From Endozoicomonas euniceicola (GTDB lineage: Bacteria > Pseudomonadota > Gammaproteobacteria > Pseudomonadales > Endozoicomonadaceae), in contig NZ_CP103300.1 of the NCBI RefSeq assembly GCF_025562755.1, positions 1,501,501-1,565,500 of the forward strand: 64,000 bases of DNA, written 5' to 3'. Positions 1-7,758 of this stretch are shown one piece after another (positions within the stretch are counted from its first letter, which is position 1; every line of letters starts with the position of its first letter). The translations under genes were made by a program, and so were the position numbers. The notes beneath the pieces were generated by a model. It saw nothing but the letters and a program-made list of their open reading frames with translations. It searched no databases and was not told where the DNA came from.

Positions 1-499
1 GAACACCCGCCCTTACCAGTTGCCTTTTTATCTGATCCGCAAAGTAACCTTTTGCCACCGCACCCAAATCGATCTCCATATCCGGCAGACCCAGGTAAAC
101 CGACTGCTCCTGTTCGTTCAGGATAATATTTTGAGGATCAGCCAGGGGGAGTTTCGCTGATATTTCTTCACGCCCCGGTACTCTTGCTTCTTTAAAACCG
201 ATACGCCAGGTTTTGACCAGTGGCCCAATGGCAATATTAAAGACATTGTTTGTGTCTACACTCATCGCCCGTGCTGTTTTTATCAGTTGAAACAAATCCG
301 GCTGAACAACCACAGGCTTGACCCCGGCGTTTTTGTTTACCCTCATCAGTTCAGAATCGGGCTGATTCACGGTAAATCGCTGTGCGTAGTGAGAGAGCCG
401 GAGATAAGCCTCCTTAATTAACTGCTCGCCCTCTGGATGATAAAGCACCAGGTCAATGAATGTCCCCATCATCTGGAACCGGGTTTGATAGCGTTTCAT
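1..499 (-). CDS. apbE: FAD:protein FMN transferase (ApbE family), 3' end cut by window edge
   Basis: The reverse strand from the ATG at 499 reads MKRYQTRFQMMGTFIDLVLY and continues open to base 1, so about 166 N-terminal residues are visible. The MGT-F-D opening and the later segment DLGAVAKGYFADQI are ApbE hallmarks (the family motif is DLGG-AKG with a following D). ApbE transfers FMN from FAD onto a Thr/Ser of FMN-binding domains. The gene lies directly downstream of a reductase on the same strand that carries exactly such an acceptor domain, so the two probably form a maturation pair. No lipoprotein signal is seen, so a cytoplasmic enzyme is inferred. The C-terminal half is outside the window. 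Confidence 0.85.
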   Translation of the reverse strand, partial: MKRYQTRFQMMGTFIDLVLYHPEGEQLIKEAYLRLSHYAQRFTVNQPDSELMRVNKNAGVKPVVVQPDLFQLIKTARAMSVDTNNVFNIAIGPLVKTWRIGFKEARVPGREEISAKLPLADPQNIILNEQEQSVYLGLPDMEIDLGAVAKGYFADQIKRQLVRAGV

Positions 500-551
500 T
501 GTCGTTTGTATATCAGGGTAGGATTAAGCTGAAATCGTCGGTAGAGTTTGT

Positions 552-581
552 CAGTTCCTCCCCTGCTGAGGAGAGGAACTG
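552..581 (-). other. Intercistronic hairpin between reductase and apbE
   Basis: Bases 552-564 and 569-581 form a 13-bp stem with one mismatch and a 4-base loop. No T-run follows in the leftward direction, so it looks more like an mRNA-processing or attenuating hairpin between the reductase and apbE than a full Rho-independent terminator. Confidence 0.5.
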
Positions 582-596
582 AGGAGGGTCAAACAA

Positions 597-3500
597 TTAA
601 ACCAGAGCGGCAGCACTGTCACCGGCAATACGGCCATAAGTGAAGATATCAATCAAGGCATTACCGCCCAGGCGGTTACCACCGTGAATACCACCCGTCA
701 CTTCACCGGCTGCGAACAAGCCCGGAATAACGTCACCGTCTTTATTAATCACCCGCGCCTGAGTATCAATTCTCAACCCGCCCATGGTGTGGTGAACCGA
801 TGGTTGACGTGGGGTTGCGTAGAACGGAGCCTGTTCCACTTTCAAACCGAAAGCGCTCTTGTTGAACTCAGGGTCATGACCCTGTTCAACACAGGCGTTG
901 TACTGCCTGATAGTGCTGGTCAGCTCGTCAGCCGGAACGCCAATTTTCTCAGCCAGCTCTTCAAGCGTGTCGGCTTTAATAATGATGCCTTCTTCGATTT
1001 CCCGTTCGATGGTATCGTCGCAAGTATTCGCAGCCGTTTTACGAATTTCCTCGTCGGCAATCATGTAGATAAGACCGCCGTTATCAAAGAATGCCTCAGA
1101 CAGCACATCACGGCTTCCGCACTCATCAATAAAGCGCTTGCCCTGCTGGTTCACAAAGACAAAGTTCTCAGGGGGTACAATCAGGCCGGTCAACAGCGCG
1201 CCGGATTTCGGATCGCCCACCGGCATTAACTGAACAAACCCCATACCCACCAGGTCGGCACCGGCTTTTTCACCCATTTCAATGCCATCGCCCACCAGCG
1301 CAGGAGAGTTGGTGGTTTTGATGTCATCGGCAATATCCTGCCAGTAGGTGTTGTACTGTTTGATCATCCGGGTATTGGCACCAAAACCACCGGAAGCCAG
1401 CACAACACCGTGACTGACCTTCAATACCAGTTGGGTACCGTTGGCTTGTGTCGCTTTAACACCTACAACCTTACCGTCTTCAATCATCAAATCCGTTACC
1501 CGGGTATCGGTTATGATGCGACCATCCTGCTCCAGAATGCGCTGTTGCAGTTTCTCCACAAACTCCACACCCTTGTGACGATTTGGCTTGTGGGCGCGAC
1601 GCCACAGTGCGCCAACAGGAATTTCAACCACGCTACGGTCAAAATCAACGCCTTTCTCAGTCAGCCAGTCCACAGACTCCATGGCACGGCTGGTCAACGC
1701 TTCCACCAGGTCGTACTGACCATAGATGGCATCACCATTGCGGTCGGTTCGCTTACCGCCAAGATAGGTCTGAATGCGATGCAGCTCAACAGAGTCGAAC
1801 AGGTAGTCTTTACCACTGTCCACATCAGCAAAATAGTCGCCCAGTTGCTCTTTAAGGACTTTGAAATCCGCCAGGTACTCCGCTGCAAATTCGGATTCCG
1901 GCGTTTCAACAATGCTTCTCAGGTGGTCGGCTTCCCCCGGCAGAGCAGGGAAGTCATTCTGCCATGCTGGCTCAGCCGCATTGACCCAGCCGCCGGTACG
2001 AACCGTGTTACCACCAATCGCAGGGAATTTTTCCAGCAGAATAACCGACTTGCCTTTATCAAGGGCCGTCAGGGTTGCGCTCAGGCCAGCACCACCGGCC
2101 CCGACAACCACGATATCCACCGTCTCTTCAATAATTTCAGTTGACCACTCAACCGCTTCCCTGGCTTTACAGCGAAGCGCCTCAGAGTGGCCGCCCGCCA
2201 GATCAACCGCATTGGATACGCCGTCAATAACCGCCTGACTACTCACCGTTGCCCCCGAAATTACGTCAATATTCAGGGTCTGACCATCGAGAATCTGTTG
2301 CGGAATACGCTCAAAGGCTGGGTTGGCAATGCCATCGGACTCTTTTGATGAGTCAACGACAATATCCAGAATCTTATCTTCTGAAAAAGTCACGGTAACC
2401 GGCAAGTCACCATTATGACCCTGACCACAAGCGGTATATTCACCCGGCTCGAAACGAATCTGAACGTTTTGCAGCTCTTTAATGCGTTGATGTTTCAATG
2501 CCTCAGCCGCACTGTCCACAATCATATAGTCCATGATGTCCCAAAGCGGGGTTGGGATCTGCAACGCTTCCTGCTGGTTAATATCAGCAAACTCAGCACA
2601 GGGCTCATTGTTCAGCACTTTGGTCGCCCAGGTCGGCTCAACCAGATAGCCTTTGCCCACGCTGACGGCATCGTAGCCTTCTGCAATCGCTGTTTCAGCA
2701 TCAGCGCGCTGGGCAATACCACCTACGCCTATCACCGGAACCTTTGCGACATTGTCACTCTTAAGCCGGTGATATTTAGTGATCAGCGGCTCTTTATCTT
2801 CCGGATTGACAATGGAGTTACGCGCCCAGCTGCCCATGGAGAAATGCAAATAATCCAATCCACAGGACGCCAGTTTGTCCAGCAGATATAGGCTGTCTTC
2901 AAAGCGGATTCCCGGTTCTTCAATCTCTTCCGGTGAGAAGCGATAACCGATGATGAAATCGGTTTTCTGGTGGAACGCAACCATCTGTCTGGTTTTTTCC
3001 AGAATCGCCAGCGGGAAGGCGGTGCGTTTCTCGATATCGCCACCCCACTGGTCATTTCTGCGGTTGGAGTGCGGGGAAAAGAATTGCTGAATAAGGTAGG
3101 TGTTGGCACCGTGAATCTCTACACCATCAAAGCCTGCCAGAACAGCCCGGTTAACCGCGTTGCCGAAACGTTCAATCATGGCTTCGATCTGTACCCCGGT
3201 CATTTCCAGCGGGGTTTCGGCATTATCACGCAATGCAGCAACAGGGCTTGCGGAAATTGGTTGCTGGCCGCCATTATACTCAGGCGCTGCCATACGGCCT
3301 GCGTGGTAGATTTGCAGAATGGCTTTTGACCCTTTCGCCTTAATCGCTTCAGCCAGCCTTCTCAGACCTGCAATTTTGCTGTCCGTATCAATACCTAACG
3401 CCCCCGGGAAGGCACGACCATAATTTTCAACAAAGGCACTTTCAACGATAATCGCAGCGGCATCACCCGCTCTTGAGGCGTAGTAGGTGATCATCTCCTC

Positions 3501-3611
3501 GGTCACGCTGCCATCAAAAAAAGCGGACTGAATCGTCATTGGTGCCATGACAATACGATTCTTGAGACTGGCTCCTGACTGGAGTACCAGTTCATCGACT
3601 AGGTGAGTCAT
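597..3611 (-). CDS. Three-domain flavin reductase: OYE-like, FMN_bind, FAD/fumarate-reductase-like
   Basis: A 1004-residue fusion. Residues ~1-365 are an old-yellow-enzyme-type TIM barrel (NRIVMAPMT, QIYHAGRM, GVEIHGA, VIGVGGI). Residues ~390-475 are an FMN_bind domain with the attachment motif SGATVSS (Thr455), the expected target of the adjacent ApbE. Residues ~500-1004 are a flavocytochrome c/fumarate-reductase FAD domain (VVVGAGGAGLSA; HHTMGG; GGNRLGGNAL). The same architecture is known for cytoplasmic NADH:fumarate, acrylate and hydroxycinnamate reductases. Catalytic Arg positions are kept (GSRD; GGNRLGG), but the His that binds the second carboxylate in fumarate reductases (QxHP) reads QLMP here, so the substrate may not be fumarate. 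The ATG at 3611 follows AAGGA at a good distance and is preferred to the upstream TTG. No signal peptide. Confidence 0.85.
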   Translation of the reverse strand: MTHLVDELVLQSGASLKNRIVMAPMTIQSAFFDGSVTEEMITYYASRAGDAAAIIVESAFVENYGRAFPGALGIDTDSKIAGLRRLAEAIKAKGSKAILQIYHAGRMAAPEYNGGQQPISASPVAALRDNAETPLEMTGVQIEAMIERFGNAVNRAVLAGFDGVEIHGANTYLIQQFFSPHSNRRNDQWGGDIEKRTAFPLAILEKTRQMVAFHQKTDFIIGYRFSPEEIEEPGIRFEDSLYLLDKLASCGLDYLHFSMGSWARNSIVNPEDKEPLITKYHRLKSDNVAKVPVIGVGGIAQRADAETAIAEGYDAVSVGKGYLVEPTWATKVLNNEPCAEFADINQQEALQIPTPLWDIMDYMIVDSAAEALKHQRIKELQNVQIRFEPGEYTACGQGHNGDLPVTVTFSEDKILDIVVDSSKESDGIANPAFERIPQQILDGQTLNIDVISGATVSSQAVIDGVSNAVDLAGGHSEALRCKAREAVEWSTEIIEETVDIVVVGAGGAGLSATLTALDKGKSVILLEKFPAIGGNTVRTGGWVNAAEPAWQNDFPALPGEADHLRSIVETPESEFAAEYLADFKVLKEQLGDYFADVDSGKDYLFDSVELHRIQTYLGGKRTDRNGDAIYGQYDLVEALTSRAMESVDWLTEKGVDFDRSVVEIPVGALWRRAHKPNRHKGVEFVEKLQQRILEQDGRIITDTRVTDLMIEDGKVVGVKATQANGTQLVLKVSHGVVLASGGFGANTRMIKQYNTYWQDIADDIKTTNSPALVGDGIEMGEKAGADLVGMGFVQLMPVGDPKSGALLTGLIVPPENFVFVNQQGKRFIDECGSRDVLSEAFFDNGGLIYMIADEEIRKTAANTCDDTIEREIEEGIIIKADTLEELAEKIGVPADELTSTIRQYNACVEQGHDPEFNKSAFGLKVEQAPFYATPRQPSVHHTMGGLRIDTQARVINKDGDVIPGLFAAGEVTGGIHGGNRLGGNALIDIFTYGRIAGDSAAALV

Positions 3612-3899
3612 CAATGTTTCCTTATTGCAAATAAAGGCGGGTAACTTGTTTTGGCAGGCTGTTCAGTTTTTGGGCAGCGCTCGTCATTCGCCAGAGTGTA
3701 CTCCGATCAACAACTTCGCGAGCTGATGCAGATCATTGCAATATCAGATTGCTTGTGCTTGCCTCAGAGTCTGGGCAGACTCAACCCGCTGCTGATTATC
3801 GGCTTAGCCTCTCAAAGTACAGTATTTTACGTGGATTCAATAGAAACTCTACTGTGGGAACTTTTACGGTGACAGGACACTCAAACCATAAAACTGTTA
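3612..3899. other. Intergenic region upstream of the reductase
   Basis: I see no convincing gene. The part from about 3844 on is the conserved upstream flank of the glycosyltransferase repeat unit and recurs near 5822 and 7645. The short open frames here have no coding character. TTA at 3897-3899 is the left target duplication of the mobile element that follows. Confidence 0.6.
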
Positions 3900-4021
3900 G
3901 GGGCGCAGCATTCAATAACTTACCGGGATTTTGGCTGTTGGCTGTTGGCTATTAGCTGCTCATACAGCCAACAGCCAACAGCCAACAGCCAACAGCGGTA
4001 TATTATGTTCTGCTGCTTCCC
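3900..4021 (+). mobile_element. MITE-like element copy 1 (122 bp) with TTA target duplication
   Basis: The ends GGGGCGCAGCATTCAATAAC and (reverse complement of the right end) GGGAAGCAGCAGAACATAAT are imperfect inverted repeats matching at about 17 of 25 positions. The interior is a hairpin built of 7-base units of the GCTGTTG type. TTA flanks it on both sides (3897-3899, 4022-4024). The two downstream paralogous repeat units have a single TTA at the same place (near 5878 and 7699) with identical surroundings and no element, so they are empty sites. No coding capacity; mobilised in trans if at all. Confidence 0.88.
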
Positions 4022-4053
4022 TTAGTCATAAAATAACCCGGGATCAGCCTCCC

Positions 4054-4067
4054 TTTTATTAATAAAA
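4054..4067. promoter_or_regulatory. Conserved palindrome just upstream of the glycosyltransferase start
   Basis: TTTTATTAATAAAA is a perfect 14-bp palindrome ending about 16 bases before the ATG and immediately ahead of the AAGGAAGCT ribosome binding region. The same palindrome precedes the second (5908-5921) and third (7729-7742) copies. It may be an operator or a leader hairpin controlling translation; function is inferred only. Confidence 0.4.
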
Positions 4068-4083
4068 AGGCAAGGAAGCTAAT

Positions 4084-5679
4084 ATGGACCCTGTTAACCA
4101 TTCAAGTCCAAAATACTGTGCCTATCAGGAAAGTAATAAGCCTGCGCCAGTTAACAAACAATTTGCTCCATTCGTGGTATCGGGTGCCCCCTGCCCTTCT
4201 ACTAATGATCAGAATATATATAAAAGAAAAATCACTAATCCTGATGGATTCTCAAAGTGTGATCAGCCCTCAAAAAAAAGAAAACATATTACAGATGAAA
4301 TAAAAGCTGGCCTTGCCCCCTTATACGAAGGGTTTTCACCGGAAACTATCAGATCAATTTATTCAGGTGGATTCAGGTCCTGGAAAGTTTCAGAGGGGAA
4401 AAAAATCTTTGACATCTTACGTGACCCTGATGATAAAAAGAAAAAATTTGTTTATAAAGAAATTTCCGAATACCTTAAAAATTTCCCGAAAGAACTATTC
4501 TCTGATGCCGCCTGCCTGATCGCTTTTGATCATTTCGGATATTTGATGACTCTTTTTGCGGAGAGTAAAATCGCCAAAGAAAAGCTGATAGAAATATTTT
4601 CCAGTAAAATGATGACGACTACCTGTGACCTTAACCCGGTCATTGACTCAGGTGGAGAAAAGCGCCTTCCCCCCGATACTCCGATCAATCTGATCTGGGT
4701 AGGTTCTTTACTACCTGACCGCTATCTGGAAAACATTCCCTGTCTGGCATCAATTTCAAATGAAGTGGAAACATTATTGCCAGCAAAAAGAGAAATTATT
4801 CTCTGGAAAGATCGAACCCTGTTAACAGAAGCCGAAGATTCTTTAATGAAACGCATCCCTGAACTTCCAGAGATGCGGGGAATAAATATCAAGGTACTGG
4901 ATATTAATGATGCAGGCCTGAAAAAAATATTTGAAGGATCGGACCTGGAGAATCAATATCAATCAGGGTTTGAATGGGTCAGGGATGTACATAAAAATTA
5001 CGCCATGTACAGTGACGTTGTTCGCTTCGCACTTCTGGCCGCCGGTGCTGGTGCTATTGATCAGGCTGAGGGAGATGTGACTGAACGAACCGGGAAAGGC
5101 ATGATTTATATGGATACGGATACTCTTGATACTGATAGGTTCAAGAATGCACAGAAAAAAGGAAAAAAATGTTTCTTCTCTAATCTCGGAATTGAGCTGG
5201 GTTTTGCCTCTGCTAAAAGGTTTGGTCGAAACGACTTTCTTGCCTGTAATGAAGTCAGGCACCCAATAGCGTTGATAACGCTCAGGAAACTGATTAAAAA
5301 CCTGAACGAAATTTCCAACCAAAAATATCTCGAGTCATTAAAGGAGCAGAAAATTTCAAATGATTATAAGGAGCAGAAAATTTCAAATGATTATATTGAC
5401 GAAGTTATAGGTATTTCGGGACCAGCTCTTTTTATTGACTCGATAAACAGTTCGTTCCTGCCTGATGGTGACACTAAAATAAATCTTAGCCTGAATGATG
5501 GACGCAACAGTATAATACATTTTATGACTGACAAATTGGATATATCAGTAGGAGGTTATGATAGTGATAGCCTCATAAGATGGTCTTCTGACCGTACTTG
5601 GGTTGATACTAACCCAGCTTCCTTTTATGAAGCTAACTGGAAAAAACAGTTATCTTCACAAGCCGAACAAGTCAAGTGA
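4084..5679 (+). CDS. TcdA/TcdB-like (GT44-type) glycosyltransferase effector candidate, copy 1
   Basis: 531 residues. The segment INLIWVG (W205), the SDVVR motif (D311, R314) and YMDTD (D344, D346) occur in the order and form of clostridial large-toxin glycosyltransferases (W; D..R; DxD binding UDP-sugar and metal). A Trp-containing segment WSSDRTW (500-506) lies near the C-terminus, as in that family. Residues 60-68 contain PSKKRKH, similar to a monopartite nuclear localisation signal. There is no Sec signal peptide, so a type III or similar secretion route is inferred. It heads a tandem triplet, and its C-terminal part diverges most between copies. It carries a 27-bp in-frame tandem duplication. 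The ATG has the RBS AAGGAAGC. The sequence is visibly A+T-rich. Confidence 0.75.
   Translation: MDPVNHSSPKYCAYQESNKPAPVNKQFAPFVVSGAPCPSTNDQNIYKRKITNPDGFSKCDQPSKKRKHITDEIKAGLAPLYEGFSPETIRSIYSGGFRSWKVSEGKKIFDILRDPDDKKKKFVYKEISEYLKNFPKELFSDAACLIAFDHFGYLMTLFAESKIAKEKLIEIFSSKMMTTTCDLNPVIDSGGEKRLPPDTPINLIWVGSLLPDRYLENIPCLASISNEVETLLPAKREIILWKDRTLLTEAEDSLMKRIPELPEMRGINIKVLDINDAGLKKIFEGSDLENQYQSGFEWVRDVHKNYAMYSDVVRFALLAAGAGAIDQAEGDVTERTGKGMIYMDTDTLDTDRFKNAQKKGKKCFFSNLGIELGFASAKRFGRNDFLACNEVRHPIALITLRKLIKNLNEISNQKYLESLKEQKISNDYKEQKISNDYIDEVIGISGPALFIDSINSSFLPDGDTKINLSLNDGRNSIIHFMTDKLDISVGGYDSDSLIRWSSDRTWVDTNPASFYEANWKKQLSSQAEQVK
5341..5394 (+). repeat. 27-bp perfect tandem duplication inside glycosyltransferase copy 1
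   Basis: Bases 5341-5367 and 5368-5394 are identical and encode KEQKISNDY twice. Copies 2 and 3 have a single, diverged version, so this is a recent in-frame duplication in the variable C-terminal part. Confidence 0.95.
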
Positions 5680-5720
5680 AGAGGGTTTCGCTATTTCAGG
5701 CCGTATGCAGGGAGTTCAAT

Positions 5721-5817
5721 AACAGACCATCAGCCTTGCAGAAATTAACTCCGGAAGTCTCAATCCCGAAGGTGTTAACCGGGTTCTGTCTGCACTGAAA
5801 AAATGACCCGACCTCTT
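5721..5817 (+). pseudogene. Fragment of the M20 hydrolase gene trapped between copies 1 and 2
   Basis: This 97-bp stretch matches the internal part of the downstream M20 hydrolase gene around 9603-9699 almost base for base. It has no start, and a 1-base loss in the A-run near 5800 shifts the frame. It is a footprint of the tandem amplification. Confidence 0.9.
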
Positions 5818-5935
5818 TAAAAACTCTACTGTAGGAACTTTTACGGTGACAGGACACTCAAACCGTATAGCTGTTAGTCATAAAATAACCCGGGATTAGC
5901 CTCCCTTTTATTAATAAAAAGGCAAGGAAGCTAAT

Positions 5936-7501
5936 ATGGACCCTGTTAACCATTCAAGTCCAAAATACTGTGCCTATCAGGAAAGTAATAAGCCTGCGCC
6001 AGTTAACAAACAATTTGCTCCATTCGTGGTATCGGGTGCCCCCTGCCCTTCTACTAATGATCAGAATATATATAAAAGAAAAATCACTAATCCTGATGGA
6101 TTCTCAAAGTGTGATCAGCCCTCAAAAAAAAGAAAACATATTACAGATGAAATAAAAGCTGGCCTTGCCCCCTTATACGAAGGGTTTTCACCGGAAACTA
6201 TCAGATCAATTTATTCAGGTGGATTCAGGTACTGGAAAGTTTCAGAGGGGAAAAAAATCTTTGACATCTTATCTGACCCTGATGATGAAAAGAAAAAATT
6301 CGTTTATAAAGAAATTTCTGAATACCTTAAAAATTGCCCGAAAGAACTATTCTCTGACGCCGCCTGCCTGATCGCTTTTGATCATTTCGGATATTTAATG
6401 GATCTTTTTTCGGAGAGTAAAATCGCCAAAGAAAAGCTGATAGAGATACTTTCCAGTAAAATGATGACGACTACCTGTGACCTTAACCCGGTCATTGACT
6501 CAGGTGGAGAAAAGCGCCTTCCCCCCGATACTCCGATCAATCTGATCTGGGTAGGTTCTTTACTACCTGACCGCTATCTGGAAAACATTCCCTGCCTGGC
6601 ATCAATTTCAAATGAAGTGGAAACATTATTGCCAGCAAAAAGAGAAATTATTCTCTGGAAAGATCGAACCCTGTTAACAGAAGCCGAAGATTCTTTAATG
6701 AAACGCATCCCTGAACTTCCAGAGATGCGGGGAATAAATATCAAGGTACTGGATATTAATGATGCAGGCCTGAAAAAAATATTTGAAGGATCGGACCTGG
6801 AGAATCAATATCAGTCAGGGTTTGAATGGGTCAGGGATGAACATAAAAATTACGCCATGTACAGTGACGTTGTTCGCTTCGCACTTCTGACCGCCGGTGC
6901 TGGTGCTATTGATCAGGCTGAGGGTGATGTGACTGAACGAACCGGGAAAGGCATGATTTATATGGATACGGATACTCTTGATACTGATAGGTTCAGGGAT
7001 GCACAGAAAGAGGGAAAAAAATGTTTCTTCTCTGATCTCAGAATTGAGCTGGGTTTTGTATCTGCTAAAGTGTTTGGTCGAAACGACTTTCTTGCCTGTA
7101 ATGAAGTCAGGCACCCAATAGCTTTGATAACGCTCAGGAAACTGATTAAAAACCTGAACGACATTTCCAACCAAAAACATCTCGTGTCATTAAAGAAGCA
7201 GGAAACTCCAAAAAAATATATTAACGCAGTTGTAGGTATTTCTGGACCAGGTCTTTTTGATCGCTCGATAATGAGTTTGTTCCTGCCTGATGGTGACACT
7301 GAAATAGATTTTAGCCTGAGTGCTCAACGCAACAGTATAATGCGTTTTATGACTGACAAATTGAATATATCAGTAGAAGGAGGTGATGGTAGCCTCATAA
7401 GATGGTCTTCTGACTGTACTTGGGTTGATACTAAGCCAGCTTCCTTTTATGAAGCTAACTGGAAAAAACAGTTATCTTCACAAGCCGAACAAGTCAAGTG
7501 A
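5936..7501 (+). CDS. TcdA/TcdB-like glycosyltransferase effector candidate, copy 2
   Basis: 521 residues, near-identical to copy 1 over the first ~340 residues, including PSKKRKH, INLIWVG, SDVVR and YMDTD. All the residues expected for UDP-sugar transfer are retained, so it should be as active as copy 1. Differences concentrate after the segment NEVRHPIALITL, where it lacks the 27-bp duplication of copy 1 and carries many substitutions; this region may define the acceptor. The same palindrome and RBS precede its ATG, so each copy has its own leader rather than being read as one operon. No signal peptide. Copy 2 is flanked on both sides by hydrolase-gene fragments. Confidence 0.75.
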   Translation: MDPVNHSSPKYCAYQESNKPAPVNKQFAPFVVSGAPCPSTNDQNIYKRKITNPDGFSKCDQPSKKRKHITDEIKAGLAPLYEGFSPETIRSIYSGGFRYWKVSEGKKIFDILSDPDDEKKKFVYKEISEYLKNCPKELFSDAACLIAFDHFGYLMDLFSESKIAKEKLIEILSSKMMTTTCDLNPVIDSGGEKRLPPDTPINLIWVGSLLPDRYLENIPCLASISNEVETLLPAKREIILWKDRTLLTEAEDSLMKRIPELPEMRGINIKVLDINDAGLKKIFEGSDLENQYQSGFEWVRDEHKNYAMYSDVVRFALLTAGAGAIDQAEGDVTERTGKGMIYMDTDTLDTDRFRDAQKEGKKCFFSDLRIELGFVSAKVFGRNDFLACNEVRHPIALITLRKLIKNLNDISNQKHLVSLKKQETPKKYINAVVGISGPGLFDRSIMSLFLPDGDTEIDFSLSAQRNSIMRFMTDKLNISVEGGDGSLIRWSSDCTWVDTKPASFYEANWKKQLSSQAEQVK

Positions 7502-7542
7502 AGAGGGTTTCGCTATTTCAGGCCGTATGCAGGGAGTTCAAT

Positions 7543-7640
7543 AACAGACCATCAGCCTTGCGGAAATTAACTCCGGAAGTCTCAATCCCGAAGGTGTGAA
7601 CCGGGTTCTGTCTGCACTGAAAAAAATAACCCGACCTCTT
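7543..7640 (+). pseudogene. Fragment of the M20 hydrolase gene trapped between copies 2 and 3
   Basis: A second ~98-bp copy of the same internal hydrolase segment, with the same junctions as the fragment at 5721 but a slightly different A-run and a few substitutions. It shows that the amplified unit included this fragment. Confidence 0.9.
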
Positions 7641-7758
7641 TAAAAACTCTACTGTAGGGACTTTTACGGTGACAGGACACTCAAACCATAGAGCTGTTAG
7701 TCATAAAATAACCCGGGATTAGCCTCCCTTTTATTAATAAAAAGGCAAGGAAGCTAAT

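Noticed and set aside
684..2238. Several + strand open frames opposite the three-domain reductase
   Set aside because: Overlap a clearly conserved gene fully and show no recognisable protein features.
4118..4519. Second-frame open frames inside the glycosyltransferase genes (repeated in all three copies)
   Set aside because: Conserved only because the host gene is duplicated; no start signals or protein features.
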